A stretch of 9,418 nt of DNA from Rhodospirillales bacterium (GTDB lineage: Bacteria; Pseudomonadota; Alphaproteobacteria; Rhodospirillales; Casp-alpha2). Both the position numbers and the translations under genes were made by a program. This document shows positions 1 to 7,045 of this stretch, piece after piece. The stretch is taken from contig JABJOR010000536.1 of the NCBI GenBank assembly GCA_018664265.1, forward strand, positions 1-9,418. Reading direction: 5' to 3'. The notes beneath the pieces were generated by a model, which saw only the letters and a list, made by a program, of their open reading frames with translations, made no database searches and was not told where the DNA came from. Every line of letters starts with the position of its first letter. Positions within the stretch are counted from its first letter, which is position 1.

Positions 1-686
1 ATTACCGTATCACCGTACATGTCAATATTTGCTGCAGGAATGGGCATTGCGCCAGTACTTGCAGTCGGTGTGAATGCCGGGAATGCAGATGTACCAGATT
101 GCTCAAGACCGGACATCAGACGGGCACGGTATTCATCATACGTTTCCCCGGAAGGCATGAGACCTTCCTGAATAACCAAAGGATTTGAGGCAACTGTCGT
201 TGCAGGCTCAGGCTCTTCAGAAAGTTGTGCCATAATGTCTGGTTCAGCTGGTGGCGTAGTCGACTGTGGAATGGTGGTCTCTGCAGCGATTACCGGAGCA
301 ACAGGCTGTGCTGGTGGTGCGGGTTGCAAGTCGGCTTGTGTTGAAGGTTGTGGGTCACTGATGCCGTCTTCGGTCTGACGAGCAATGCTTGAAGCATATT
401 CAGGTTTATTCGGGTCCGCAATGAGCCCTTGTCCAGATTCATCAGCGGAAAGTACGCCTGGCTTATCCGGAACGCTGTTAATATCGGGAAAGGCAGTATC
501 TTCGCCTGGAACACTTTCAGCGTCTGCCGTCTGTGTTTCGTCAGCTTCCGTGTCATCATCACTTGTGACCATATCAACGGTGCTGCGATACCATTCAACC
601 GGGTTAACAGCATCTGGTACAGATGAGCAAGCACCAAGCAAACCAAGGACAAATACAGAAGCGCCCAATTTTTGTCCCAGTTTCAT
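1..686 (-). CDS. Lipoprotein with disordered Pro/Ala/Glu-rich linker (3' end outside window)
   Basis: An open frame of 228 codons runs from an ATG at 686 to the window edge without a stop. The start has a good ribosome binding site (AAGAGG, about 8 nt upstream). Residues 1-20 form a lipoprotein signal peptide: Lys3 and Lys6, a hydrophobic stretch, then lipobox LGAC with Cys20 as the predicted lipidation site. Ser at +2 fits outer-membrane sorting by the enterobacterial rule, though that rule is not proven here. The mature N-terminus carries VPDAVNPVEWYRS (residues 23-35). After it comes a long low-complexity region rich in Asp/Glu, then Pro/Ala/Gln/Thr, which is typical of a flexible periplasmic linker. 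From memory, similar N-termini in Rhodospirillales precede a C-terminal OmpA-like peptidoglycan-binding domain. That domain would lie outside the window, so the function stays open. It is transcribed divergently from phaC. Confidence 0.8.
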   Translation of the reverse strand, partial: MKLGQKLGASVFVLGLLGACSSVPDAVNPVEWYRSTVDMVTSDDDTEADETQTADAESVPGEDTAFPDINSVPDKPGVLSADESGQGLIADPNKPEYASSIARQTEDGISDPQPSTQADLQPAPPAQPVAPVIAAETTIPQSTTPPAEPDIMAQLSEEPEPATTVASNPLVIQEGLMPSGETYDEYRARLMSGLEQSGTSAFPAFTPTASTGAMPIPAANIDMYGDTV

Positions 687-812
687 TGTTTTCCTCTTCC
701 CATTGGTTTGTGGAGTTTCAGACAATAAACTGTGACAGCTCGCAAGCTGTTCATTCTGATCCCGGTTCTTGATCATGGTAACTCCGTTCCCTCAATAGCG
801 CCCTGATAGGTA

Positions 813-841
813 TGTATATAATTTATCAGACAAATTTACAA
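813..841 (-). promoter_or_regulatory. Probable sigma-70 promoter of the lipoprotein gene
   Basis: Read on the minus strand, a -35 box TTGTAA (841-836) and a -10 box TATACA (818-813) are separated by exactly 17 nt. Each box matches four of six consensus bases. Transcription would start near 806 and leave a leader of about 120 nt before the ATG at 686. A 6-bp inverted repeat, CTGATA (803-808) and TATCAG (824-829), brackets the -10 box and might be an operator. The call rests on pattern matching alone. Confidence 0.4.
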
Positions 842-1029
842 ATGAACATGCAACTTATGCTTCAGGCAAAAATTAGTTAGTGAGAATTTTTAATGGAAAA
901 TGGTTAACGGAATAAAAACTTCCCGGAAAAAAATATGATACCTCTGCCAATTGCGGAGCGATTGTATTGTGCGATGAGAAAATCCCGTATATTTTGTTCT
1001 TGCTACTAATGTGTTTCTTATTGCCGCGC

Positions 1030-1071
1030 TAGAGCAACCCGACCTCAAGTGTGGACGGATAAGTTGCTCTA
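1030..1071. repeat. Perfect 9-bp inverted repeat upstream of phaC
   Basis: TAGAGCAAC (1030-1038) and GTTGCTCTA (1063-1071) are exact reverse complements separated by 24 nt. The downstream arm ends 111 nt before the phaC start codon. No T-tract follows on either strand, so an intrinsic terminator is unlikely. It could be a DNA operator or a stem in a phaC leader transcript. It does not match the TGC-rich PhaR sites known from other PHA producers. Confidence 0.5.
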
Positions 1072-1085
1072 CCTTATTAAAAGCC

Positions 1086-1133
1086 GATCAAATGATCAAA
1101 TCTCAAATAATTCAATTTGAGATTAGTTTGATC
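1086..1133. promoter_or_regulatory. Nested AT-rich palindromes before phaC, possible operator
   Basis: The core is a perfect 10-bp inverted repeat: AATCTCAAAT (1099-1108), 6-nt loop, ATTTGAGATT (1115-1124). Around it, GATCAAA occurs twice in tandem on the left (1086-1092 and 1094-1100) and as its reverse complement TTTGATC on the right (1127-1133). The left motif copies are 8 bp apart. The cluster ends 49 nt before the phaC ATG, a position suited to a repressor or activator site or to a leader hairpin. The sequence itself is clear; the regulatory role is inference. Confidence 0.45.
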
Positions 1134-1182
1134 TAGCGATACCATACAGGCAATCGAGATCAAGCCTTAAAGGACAAAAGAA

Positions 1183-2988
1183 ATGTCACAGGAACAGGCA
1201 CAGCACGATGTATTAGAGCAGCTTGATATCATAAATGATATTGCCAGACGCTCCCAACAGTTGATTTCAGATTTTATATCCAGGCATGCTGGCGCGTTAC
1301 CCGAAGCTCCAAAGGATCCGATAAATTTGAGCGGCGCGTATTTTGATCTGGCCACAATGGTGATATCGGATCCGGCTAAAGTAATGACGCAACAAATGTC
1401 TTTGTGGCAGGATTATCTTGGTTTATGGCAAGCTACGGCTGGCAAGATGATGGGGTACACGACCCCCCCCGGGGTTGAGCCGGACAAGGATGATCGACGC
1501 TTTAAGGACCCGGCCTGGACGGAAAACCATGTCTTTGATTATATCAAACAATCCTATCTGATTACCTCGCGATGGCTTGAGAGTTTTGTTGACGATGTTG
1601 AGGGGCTGGATCCTGATGCCGCACGCAAGGTTAAATTTTTTACGCACAGTTATGTTGAAGCCATGTCGCCAACCAATTTTGCCGTCAGCAATCCGGAGGT
1701 CATGCGCGAAACCCTGGAGACCAATGGTGAGAACCTGCTACACGGTTTACAAAACCTGCTTGCTGATCTTGAGAGCGGCGACGGCAAGCTCAAAATATCA
1801 ATGACCGATGAGGCCGCCTTTGAAATTGGCGTTAATGTTGCCGCCACGCCGGGTAAAGTGGTATATCGCAATGAATTGATGGAGCTTTTACAATTTGATC
1901 CGAGCACAAAAAAAGTAAACAAACGCCCCCTTTTGATCGTGCCACCGTGGATCAACAAGTATTATATTCTCGATTTACGGGAAAAGAACTCGTTCATCAA
2001 GTGGGCTGTCGATCAGGGCCATACCGTGTTTGCAATATCCTGGGTTAATCCAGGCAAGGAACTGGCTCATAAAGACTTTGCCGATTATATGCTTGAAGGC
2101 CCTCTTGAGGCCCTTATCGCCATTGAAAAAGCAACCGGTGAACGTGAAGTCAATGTATTGGCTTATTGTCTGGGTGGCACGTTGTTTGCCGCTGCCATGG
2201 CCTGGATGGCTTCACCAAAGAACAAAGCCCGCAAAGATTGGCAAGATCGTGTTCTCTCCGTTAGCTACCTGACCACTTTGGTGGATTTTAAAGACACCGG
2301 AGATTTGAATGTGTTCATTGATGAAGCGCAGGTGACTGCTCTGGAAAAAAACATGAACGAGCGTGGCTATCTTGAAGGCAGCGAGATGGCTGCAACCTTC
2401 AACATGATGCGATCAAGCGATTTGATCTGGTCGTTCGTGATTAATAACTATCTTTTAGGCAAGGCCCCCTTCCCGTTTGATTTGTTATACTGGAACGGCG
2501 ATTCAACGCGCATGCCTGCTGCCATGCACAGCTTTTATCTCAGAAAGATGTATATGGAGAACAAGCTGTCCGAGCCTGAAGGACTGGAGCTTGCAGGTGT
2601 TCCCATAGATATGCGTTTGATTGATACGCCAGCCTATATGGTGTCGGCTCATGAAGATCATATTGCACCGTGGAAGGCGACCTATGCAGCGACCGGGCTT
2701 TACAAAGGCGATATTCGATTTGTGTTGTCTGCCTCTGGCCATATTGCCGGGGTTGTTAATCCGCCAGCCAGTAACAAGTATCATTACTGGGCCAATGACA
2801 AGATCGAAGCCGATGCAGATGTCTGGCTTGATAAGGCCAAACAGCATGAAGGCTCCTGGTGGACTGATTGGTCAAAATGGGTAAAGAAACATGCTGGTAG
2901 CAAGGTTAATGCCCGAATGCCAGGCGATGGTGAACTTATTGTCCTTGAAGATGCCCCGGGTTCCTATGTAAAAGTCAGCGCCAGATAA
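1183..2988 (+). CDS. phaC: Class I poly(3-hydroxyalkanoate) synthase PhaC
   Basis: The enzyme polymerises (R)-3-hydroxyacyl-CoA (usually 3-hydroxybutyryl-CoA) into polyhydroxyalkanoate at the granule surface, releasing CoA. The 601-residue length is typical of class I synthases. The N-terminal half carries the PhaC_N region and the C-terminal half the alpha/beta-hydrolase fold. The lipase-like box is AYCLGG with nucleophile Cys329. The other catalytic residues are Asp492 (HEDHIAPW) and His520 (SGHIAGV). The Asp-His spacing of 28 equals that of Cupriavidus necator PhaC1 (Asp480, His508). The C-terminal part has the family GSWW..W block. The first Gly of the usual G-x-C-x-G-G box is Ala327. The ATG is preceded by AAAGGA with 8-nt spacing. 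Codons 94-96 contain a run of eight C. A GNAT gene follows 23 nt later on the same strand. No phaA, phaB or phasin gene is visible. Confidence 0.97.
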   Translation: MSQEQAQHDVLEQLDIINDIARRSQQLISDFISRHAGALPEAPKDPINLSGAYFDLATMVISDPAKVMTQQMSLWQDYLGLWQATAGKMMGYTTPPGVEPDKDDRRFKDPAWTENHVFDYIKQSYLITSRWLESFVDDVEGLDPDAARKVKFFTHSYVEAMSPTNFAVSNPEVMRETLETNGENLLHGLQNLLADLESGDGKLKISMTDEAAFEIGVNVAATPGKVVYRNELMELLQFDPSTKKVNKRPLLIVPPWINKYYILDLREKNSFIKWAVDQGHTVFAISWVNPGKELAHKDFADYMLEGPLEALIAIEKATGEREVNVLAYCLGGTLFAAAMAWMASPKNKARKDWQDRVLSVSYLTTLVDFKDTGDLNVFIDEAQVTALEKNMNERGYLEGSEMAATFNMMRSSDLIWSFVINNYLLGKAPFPFDLLYWNGDSTRMPAAMHSFYLRKMYMENKLSEPEGLELAGVPIDMRLIDTPAYMVSAHEDHIAPWKATYAATGLYKGDIRFVLSASGHIAGVVNPPASNKYHYWANDKIEADADVWLDKAKQHEGSWWTDWSKWVKKHAGSKVNARMPGDGELIVLEDAPGSYVKVSAR

Positions 2989-3011
2989 ACTATTCAGGAT
3001 ATATCTTTCTT

Positions 3012-3725
3012 ATGAATCAACGTCAAAATCACCTAGGTCAGCCCATTGGTGATCCAATGGAAGACTGGCAACCAGTCTCTCGCCCTTCACGTACGATAAT
3101 GGAGGGGCAGTATTGCCGGCTGGAGCCAATGGATATTGATCGCCATATAAGTGATCTGTTTGCAGCTTTCAAGCTCGACAAGGAAGATAGAAACTGGACG
3201 TACCTGCCTTATGGTCCGTTTGAAAGCGAAGCGGATTTACGGGTATGGATGACAAAAACGTGCCTAAATGATGATCCGCTTTTTCATACAGTAATTGATA
3301 AAACCACGGGTAAGGCGGTTGGTGTTGCAACGTATCTGAGAATTGATCCACCTGTCGGGGTTATTGAAGTCGGCCATATCAATTTCTCTCCCCTGCTTCA
3401 GCGCACTGCTGCTGCCACGGAAACAATGTTTCTTATGATGAAGCGGGCATTCAGTGAACTTGGATACCGTCGCTATGAATGGAAATGCGATAATCTGAAT
3501 GGGCCTTCCAAGCGGGCAGCAGAGCGACTGGGCTTCGCGTTTGAAGGCGTATTTCGCCAAGCCACCATGTACAAAGGTCGTAATCGCGATACAGCCTGGT
3601 TTTCTATAACGGATGTAGAATGGCCAGCCATTGAACGTACGATCAGTGCGTGGCTGGATGCGTCAAATTTCGATGAAAACGGTGCTCCGTTGACATCTCT
3701 CCATGACACAATGAAACAACGCTGA
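3012..3725 (+). CDS. GNAT family N-acetyltransferase (RimJ/RimL type)
   Basis: This 237-residue protein is predicted to be a cytoplasmic acyltransferase moving an acetyl group from acetyl-CoA to an amine; the acceptor is unknown. The family-typical start LGQPIGDPMEDWQP (residues 8-21) is followed by EGQYCRLEPMD (31-41), the first strand of the fold. SPLLQRTAAATE (126-137) is the acetyl-CoA-binding region. NLNGPSKRAAERLGFAFEGVFR spans 161-182 and carries the conserved Asn, Ser and LGF..EG of the RimJ/RimL group. The ATG at 3012 has only a modest ribosome site (AGGAT, 11 nt upstream). It is preferred over Met16 because the LGQPIG block belongs to the family. It sits 23 nt after phaC and 5 nt before an MFS gene, so co-transcription is likely. 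A role in PHA metabolism is not shown. Confidence 0.9.
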   Translation: MNQRQNHLGQPIGDPMEDWQPVSRPSRTIMEGQYCRLEPMDIDRHISDLFAAFKLDKEDRNWTYLPYGPFESEADLRVWMTKTCLNDDPLFHTVIDKTTGKAVGVATYLRIDPPVGVIEVGHINFSPLLQRTAAATETMFLMMKRAFSELGYRRYEWKCDNLNGPSKRAAERLGFAFEGVFRQATMYKGRNRDTAWFSITDVEWPAIERTISAWLDASNFDENGAPLTSLHDTMKQR

Positions 3726-3730
3726 GCGCA

Positions 3731-4969
3731 ATGCTAGGGCGCTCTATTTACAGCTCATGGCCTCTGTTCCTGGGCATGTTGTTGTTGATGTTGAGCAATG
3801 GTTTGCTGGTTACATTACTGACTCTGCGTGCTAGTGAATACGGGTTTTCAGAAACCGCAATCGGGTTGATGCAATCAGCTTATCCAATCGGGGCACTGGC
3901 TGGATGTATTCTGGCACCCGGAATCGTTGCCAGAGTTGGACATGTACGCGCCTTTGGGGCGCTGGCTTCCTTGTGCAGCATTTCGGCGCTGGTCCATCTA
4001 GTCACATCTGATCCGTGGAGCTGGGGAGCCATGCGTATGCTGGCCGGGTTCTGCTTCCCGGCACTCTATGTTGTGGCTGAAAGTTGGCTGAATGGTCAGG
4101 CCCGTAATGAGACCCGTGCCACGTTGCTGTCAATTTACTTTATCATTCAGGCCGGTGGTTCTGCTGGTGGACAAGCCCTGCTCTACATTCCAGATTCAAG
4201 TGGCTCATTGTTGTTTGTGCTGGTTTCGATCCTGATCTCGCTCTCTTTAGTTCCCATGTTATTGTCTGCAAAAGCGGGTCAAGGTTTTGAAGAGCCGGAA
4301 CGTATTTCGCTGTTGGAGCTACTTCGCATGTCCCCGCTTGGCTTTGCCGCATCATTTCTGAACGGTGTTGCACAAGGGGCGCTCTATATCGGTCTGGGAA
4401 TATATGGTGTGGCTATCGGCCTGCCCAATGGACAGGTCGGCATGCTAATCGCTGCCCTCGCCGCAGGTGGCGTGGTGACACAATTCCCTCTTGGGGCACT
4501 ATCAGATCGAATGGACCGCAGGCTGGTAATTTTTGCCATATCCTTGATATCGGCTGTTTTGTGCTTCGCCATAGGTGTTTACGGCGTGCCGACCTTTGAA
4601 GGCATGGATGTGTTTTGGGCGGTGGCCGTCGTGGGCGGTTTTGTCGTGCCAATCTATTCTTTGTGTGTGGCCCACACCAATGATTATCTCAAGCCCTCAC
4701 AGATTGTTTCAGCCAGCGGTGCACTTGTTTTGGTGCTCAATGCAGGAATCGTACTGGGGCCGATTACTGGCGCCTTATCGATTTCAACATTTGGTCCTGC
4801 AGGGTTGTTCTTTGCGCTGGCCGTTATTCAGGGATTATCTGTATTGCTGACAGTCATTCGACTTGTTGGCGGTCGTTCGAGGGCTGAAAGCCCCGGTGTG
4901 GCGGCTCCAGTGTCTTATGCCGCAAACCCTGTTGCCGCAGCACTTAATCCTGAAGCGCAGGAAGACTAA
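3731..4969 (+). CDS. MFS transporter, YcaD-like, 12 predicted TM helices
   Basis: This 412-residue integral inner-membrane protein is a predicted secondary transporter; substrate and direction are unknown. The hydrophobic pattern fits 12 membrane helices in two halves, joined by a polar loop around residues 181-200 (KAGQGFEEPERIS). The second half carries MFS motif A as GALSDRMDRR (255-264). In the first half the AESWLNGQA segment (116-124) and the flanking Arg residues resemble the YcaD-like MFS group. The C-terminal tail (from about 383) is Ala/Pro-rich and probably cytoplasmic. The start lies 5 nt after the GNAT stop with no clear Shine-Dalgarno, which suggests translational coupling. The stop at 4967-4969 is 5 nt from the end of the convergent hydroxylase gene. 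Confidence 0.9.
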   Translation: MLGRSIYSSWPLFLGMLLLMLSNGLLVTLLTLRASEYGFSETAIGLMQSAYPIGALAGCILAPGIVARVGHVRAFGALASLCSISALVHLVTSDPWSWGAMRMLAGFCFPALYVVAESWLNGQARNETRATLLSIYFIIQAGGSAGGQALLYIPDSSGSLLFVLVSILISLSLVPMLLSAKAGQGFEEPERISLLELLRMSPLGFAASFLNGVAQGALYIGLGIYGVAIGLPNGQVGMLIAALAAGGVVTQFPLGALSDRMDRRLVIFAISLISAVLCFAIGVYGVPTFEGMDVFWAVAVVGGFVVPIYSLCVAHTNDYLKPSQIVSASGALVLVLNAGIVLGPITGALSISTFGPAGLFFALAVIQGLSVLLTVIRLVGGRSRAESPGVAAPVSYAANPVAAALNPEAQED

Positions 4970-4974
4970 TTGGA

Positions 4975-5994
4975 TCAATGATGTTTCTGTCGCTTTAGGT
5001 CTCGTATTCGATCTATGCTTTGCAGAGTGCCATCGCTGTATGTACCAAACAATTTATCCAGGGGCAGCTCGGATGTTCCATAATTGCATTCAAAATATCG
5101 ATGATGGAGCTGGTGGAAAAAATCACCCAGTGCGACGCGGCTTTTATCTTTCACCAGCAAGTTGGCAAACCCGCAATGGGATGTTGTCGGCCCCAGACTT
5201 TGAAAATACATGTGAAACAGAACATGTATAGGATGGGAAGCCACTACAAAATGAATGGCAATGTTGGTAAAATAAAGCAGGTGCTCCAATGGGTGCATGG
5301 AAATGCCAGACCATGGACCAACGTTGATGTTGCGATGATGTAGCGCATGGATGGTTTTATACAGCGGTGGCCAGTGGATTAAACGATGTACCCAGTAGAA
5401 ATGGAATGAGCTCCACCACGGTATCACCACAAATAACAGAATAAACCAGAGCGGGTTTTCAGTGAAAGTCACACCCGGCACGTACCCGTTGGCATAGGCC
5501 CAGAAGTAGACGGCTTCATATCCTGTCCAGAAGGTGACGCCGCTCGCCAGCGAGAAAAACATATTGTCTTTGACCTGATCATTGAACAAAAACGCTTTTT
5601 TGCCACGCGCCATGTCACGATGCTCGAATTTCTGATGTTGATCTTGAGCACGCAGGATATAGAAATATGTGTGTAATCCCCCAGCGATGATGCTCAGGAA
5701 CATAAAATTCATGGCGAAAATACGGCCAATCCAGTCGATTTGGAATGTCGCCATTTGCGCCATGTCCGGCAACAGCCAGACCCAGGATATGATCGCCAGT
5801 CCAAGCCATGTCAGCATCGTGGCGTTGAGCACCCAAGATCGCATAAACCAGCGCCAGATATTTGTTGATGACGGTGGCCAGTCAAACGGTGTCGCTTTAA
5901 CCAACGGCACCTCAGGTTGCCAATGCCACGCTTTGCTCATGTTAGCACCCTGAGGAGAGCCTTGTGGCGTTTCAGGTGAGACTGCTTCGTTCAT
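4975..5994 (-). CDS. Fatty acid hydroxylase / sterol desaturase superfamily membrane protein
   Basis: Family members are membrane di-iron oxygenases that hydroxylate or desaturate lipids or sterols; the substrate here is unknown. The protein has 339 residues and hydrophobic segments near 58-76, 91-114, 180-201 and 240-262. The metal-binding histidine boxes are present: HRLIH (203-207), HALHH (216-220), HPLEH (234-238) and HQLHH (294-298), the last followed by NYGTSELPLDKLFGT, typical of the family end. The N-terminal 40 residues are polar and Pro-rich. The start is uncertain. ATG 5994 has no Shine-Dalgarno and lies inside a perfect inverted repeat. Met19 (ATG at 5940) has AGGG 7 nt upstream and may be the true start. 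It is the last gene of the probable carbonic anhydrase-meaB operon and is convergent with the MFS gene. Confidence 0.9.
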   Translation of the reverse strand: MNEAVSPETPQGSPQGANMSKAWHWQPEVPLVKATPFDWPPSSTNIWRWFMRSWVLNATMLTWLGLAIISWVWLLPDMAQMATFQIDWIGRIFAMNFMFLSIIAGGLHTYFYILRAQDQHQKFEHRDMARGKKAFLFNDQVKDNMFFSLASGVTFWTGYEAVYFWAYANGYVPGVTFTENPLWFILLFVVIPWWSSFHFYWVHRLIHWPPLYKTIHALHHRNINVGPWSGISMHPLEHLLYFTNIAIHFVVASHPIHVLFHMYFQSLGPTTSHCGFANLLVKDKSRVALGDFFHQLHHRYFECNYGTSELPLDKLFGTYSDGTLQSIDRIRDLKRQKHH

Positions 5995-6035
5995 GATGAA
6001 ATGCTAGCATCGCTTTACTCGCATTTCATCATGAA
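5990..6035. repeat. Perfect 15-bp inverted repeat over the hydroxylase start codon
   Basis: The left arm 5990-6004 (TTCATGATGAAATGC) and right arm 6021-6035 (GCATTTCATCATGAA) are exact reverse complements around a 16-nt loop. It lies between meaB and the hydroxylase gene. The annotated hydroxylase ATG (5994-5992) falls in one arm, so a folded transcript would bury it. No T-tract follows on the minus strand, so this is not a standard terminator for meaB. It may be a translation-control hairpin, a processing site between cistrons, or a DNA operator. Confidence 0.7.
6015..6032 (-). other. Possible five-codon leader ORF (MMKCE) before the hydroxylase gene
   Basis: On the minus strand, ATG ATG AAA TGC GAG TAA begins at 6032 inside the upstream arm of the inverted repeat and ends in its loop. 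GGAAG (6047-6043) lies 10 nt before the first ATG, a better ribosome site than the one at the hydroxylase ATG 5994. The mini-ORF is out of frame with the hydroxylase. A ribosome on it would open the hairpin, so a coupling or attenuation role is imaginable, but an ORF this short can easily occur by chance. Confidence 0.2.
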
Positions 6036-6055
6036 ATTATTTCTTCCGATACAGC

Positions 6056-7039
6056 TTAGGAATTCTTCATTAATTCCAACGCAGCACTATACGGATCAAT
6101 CGTTCGTTCATTCACGCCTTTGAAGGCATTGTCTTTGGCGGTTTCTTGTGCGCCAGCGACACGTTGTCTGGCGATGTCTTCGGCGGCTTTCAGGACTCGC
6201 ATTTCTGCAATTTCCTGTTGGCGGGTTGCGCGTTCACCGGATGTGTTGAGGTGTTTCAGGTGCTGATCGAGCATTGTAACCAGTTCTTCTATGCCCTGCC
6301 CAGTTTGGGCGCTGGTTGGGATGACTTCCGGCTTCCAACTGTGTTTTTGGCCGGGGCGATTGCGTCCGGTAAGGCCCATGGTCAGCATGCCCTTGAGTTC
6401 CGAGACTGTTTTATGGGAATCCTTGCGATCGCATTTGGAGACCACATGAATGTCGGCGATTTCCAGAACACCTGCTTTAATAGCCTGGATATCATCCCCC
6501 AGACCCGGTGCAGAAACCACCAGAACGCTGAGCGCTGCGCGAGCAATATCAACTTCATCCTGGCCTACGCCGACGGTCTCGATCAAAATTACATCAAATC
6601 CAGCGGCGTCCAGAATATCGACGGTTTCCATACAACCTCGGGTTAATCCACCGAGTGCTCCTCTGGTTGCCATAGAGCGAATAAACACCCCGTCATCGCC
6701 GGACAGATCACCCATGCGGACCCGGTCTCCAAGAATGGCACCACCGGAAAACGGGCTGGAGGGATCAATGGCGACGATACCGACAGTGCGCCCCAAAGCT
6801 CTGAACTTTTTTGCCAGTGCCTGAACCATGGTTGATTTGCCACTGCCCGGTACACCTGTGAGACCTATGGTGTGGGCGCTGCCTGCGCGTCGGTAGATTT
6901 CAGCAAAGAAATCTCGATCGCCTTTGGACCCTGCATCAGCGCGAGATTCCGCAAGTGACATGGCGCGTGCAATGCTGCGGGGATTTCGGGCTTTGATGCC
7001 ATCGAGCAACTCGGTTGTTTTGTTGGCCGGATTGCTCAA
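6056..7039 (-). CDS. meaB: MeaB/ArgK-type G3E GTPase, chaperone of B12-dependent acyl-CoA mutase
   Basis: MeaB uses GTP hydrolysis to gate adenosylcobalamin loading and to protect methylmalonyl-CoA mutase or related mutases from inactivation. The protein has 327 residues, the usual family length. Walker A is GVPGSGKST (62-70). The IDPSSPFSGGAILGDRVRM segment (91-109) and the switch motif ETVGVGQDE (154-162) are hallmark MeaB features. SKCD (201-204) stands where NKxD is normally expected, so the G4 Asn is Ser. TSAQTGQGI (242-250) is the G5 region, and the C-terminus has the helical dimerisation tail. The start is TTG at 7039, because an in-frame TGA at 7048-7046 excludes anything upstream. 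GGAG 9 nt before it is a good ribosome site, and the family N-terminal helix is already in progress before Met27. The gene lies 6 nt after the carbonic anhydrase gene; no mutase gene is in view. Confidence 0.95.
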   Translation of the reverse strand: MSNPANKTTELLDGIKARNPRSIARAMSLAESRADAGSKGDRDFFAEIYRRAGSAHTIGLTGVPGSGKSTMVQALAKKFRALGRTVGIVAIDPSSPFSGGAILGDRVRMGDLSGDDGVFIRSMATRGALGGLTRGCMETVDILDAAGFDVILIETVGVGQDEVDIARAALSVLVVSAPGLGDDIQAIKAGVLEIADIHVVSKCDRKDSHKTVSELKGMLTMGLTGRNRPGQKHSWKPEVIPTSAQTGQGIEELVTMLDQHLKHLNTSGERATRQQEIAEMRVLKAAEDIARQRVAGAQETAKDNAFKGVNERTIDPYSAALELMKNS

Positions 7040-7045
7040 ATTCGA

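Larger units (their letters stand above)
687..1182. other. Divergent intergenic region between lipoprotein gene and phaC
   Basis: This 496-nt stretch has no convincing gene. It holds the 5' leader and probable promoter of the lipoprotein gene on the minus strand, and the control region of phaC on the plus strand. A small hairpin (ACAGCT, loop CGCA, AGCTGT, 735-750) lies in the lipoprotein leader. The part from about 845 to 960 is AT-rich with no recognisable element. Two larger inverted repeats before phaC are listed separately. I could not identify a sigma-70 promoter for phaC with confidence: TTGTGC and TATTTT with a 17-nt spacer, around 968-996, is only a weak match. Confidence 0.6.

Noticed and set aside
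290..652. 120-codon minus-strand frame inside the lipoprotein gene
   Set aside because: It is an out-of-frame reading of the same strand. The overlapping frame has a proper ribosome site, a signal peptide and a lipobox, and stays open to the window edge.
817..822. Perfect TATAAT on the plus strand as a phaC promoter
   Set aside because: It has no -35 at suitable spacing and lies more than 350 nt from phaC. The same bases are better used by the minus-strand promoter.
935..1009. 24-codon ORF on the plus strand (ATG at 935, GGAA upstream) between the lipoprotein gene and phaC
   Set aside because: It is very short, has three Cys but no recognisable motif, and such ORFs are expected by chance. 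It lies in a region better explained as regulatory.
6146..6646. 166-codon plus-strand open frame antisense to meaB
   Set aside because: It has no ribosome site or family resemblance and lies fully within a well-supported MeaB gene on the other strand.
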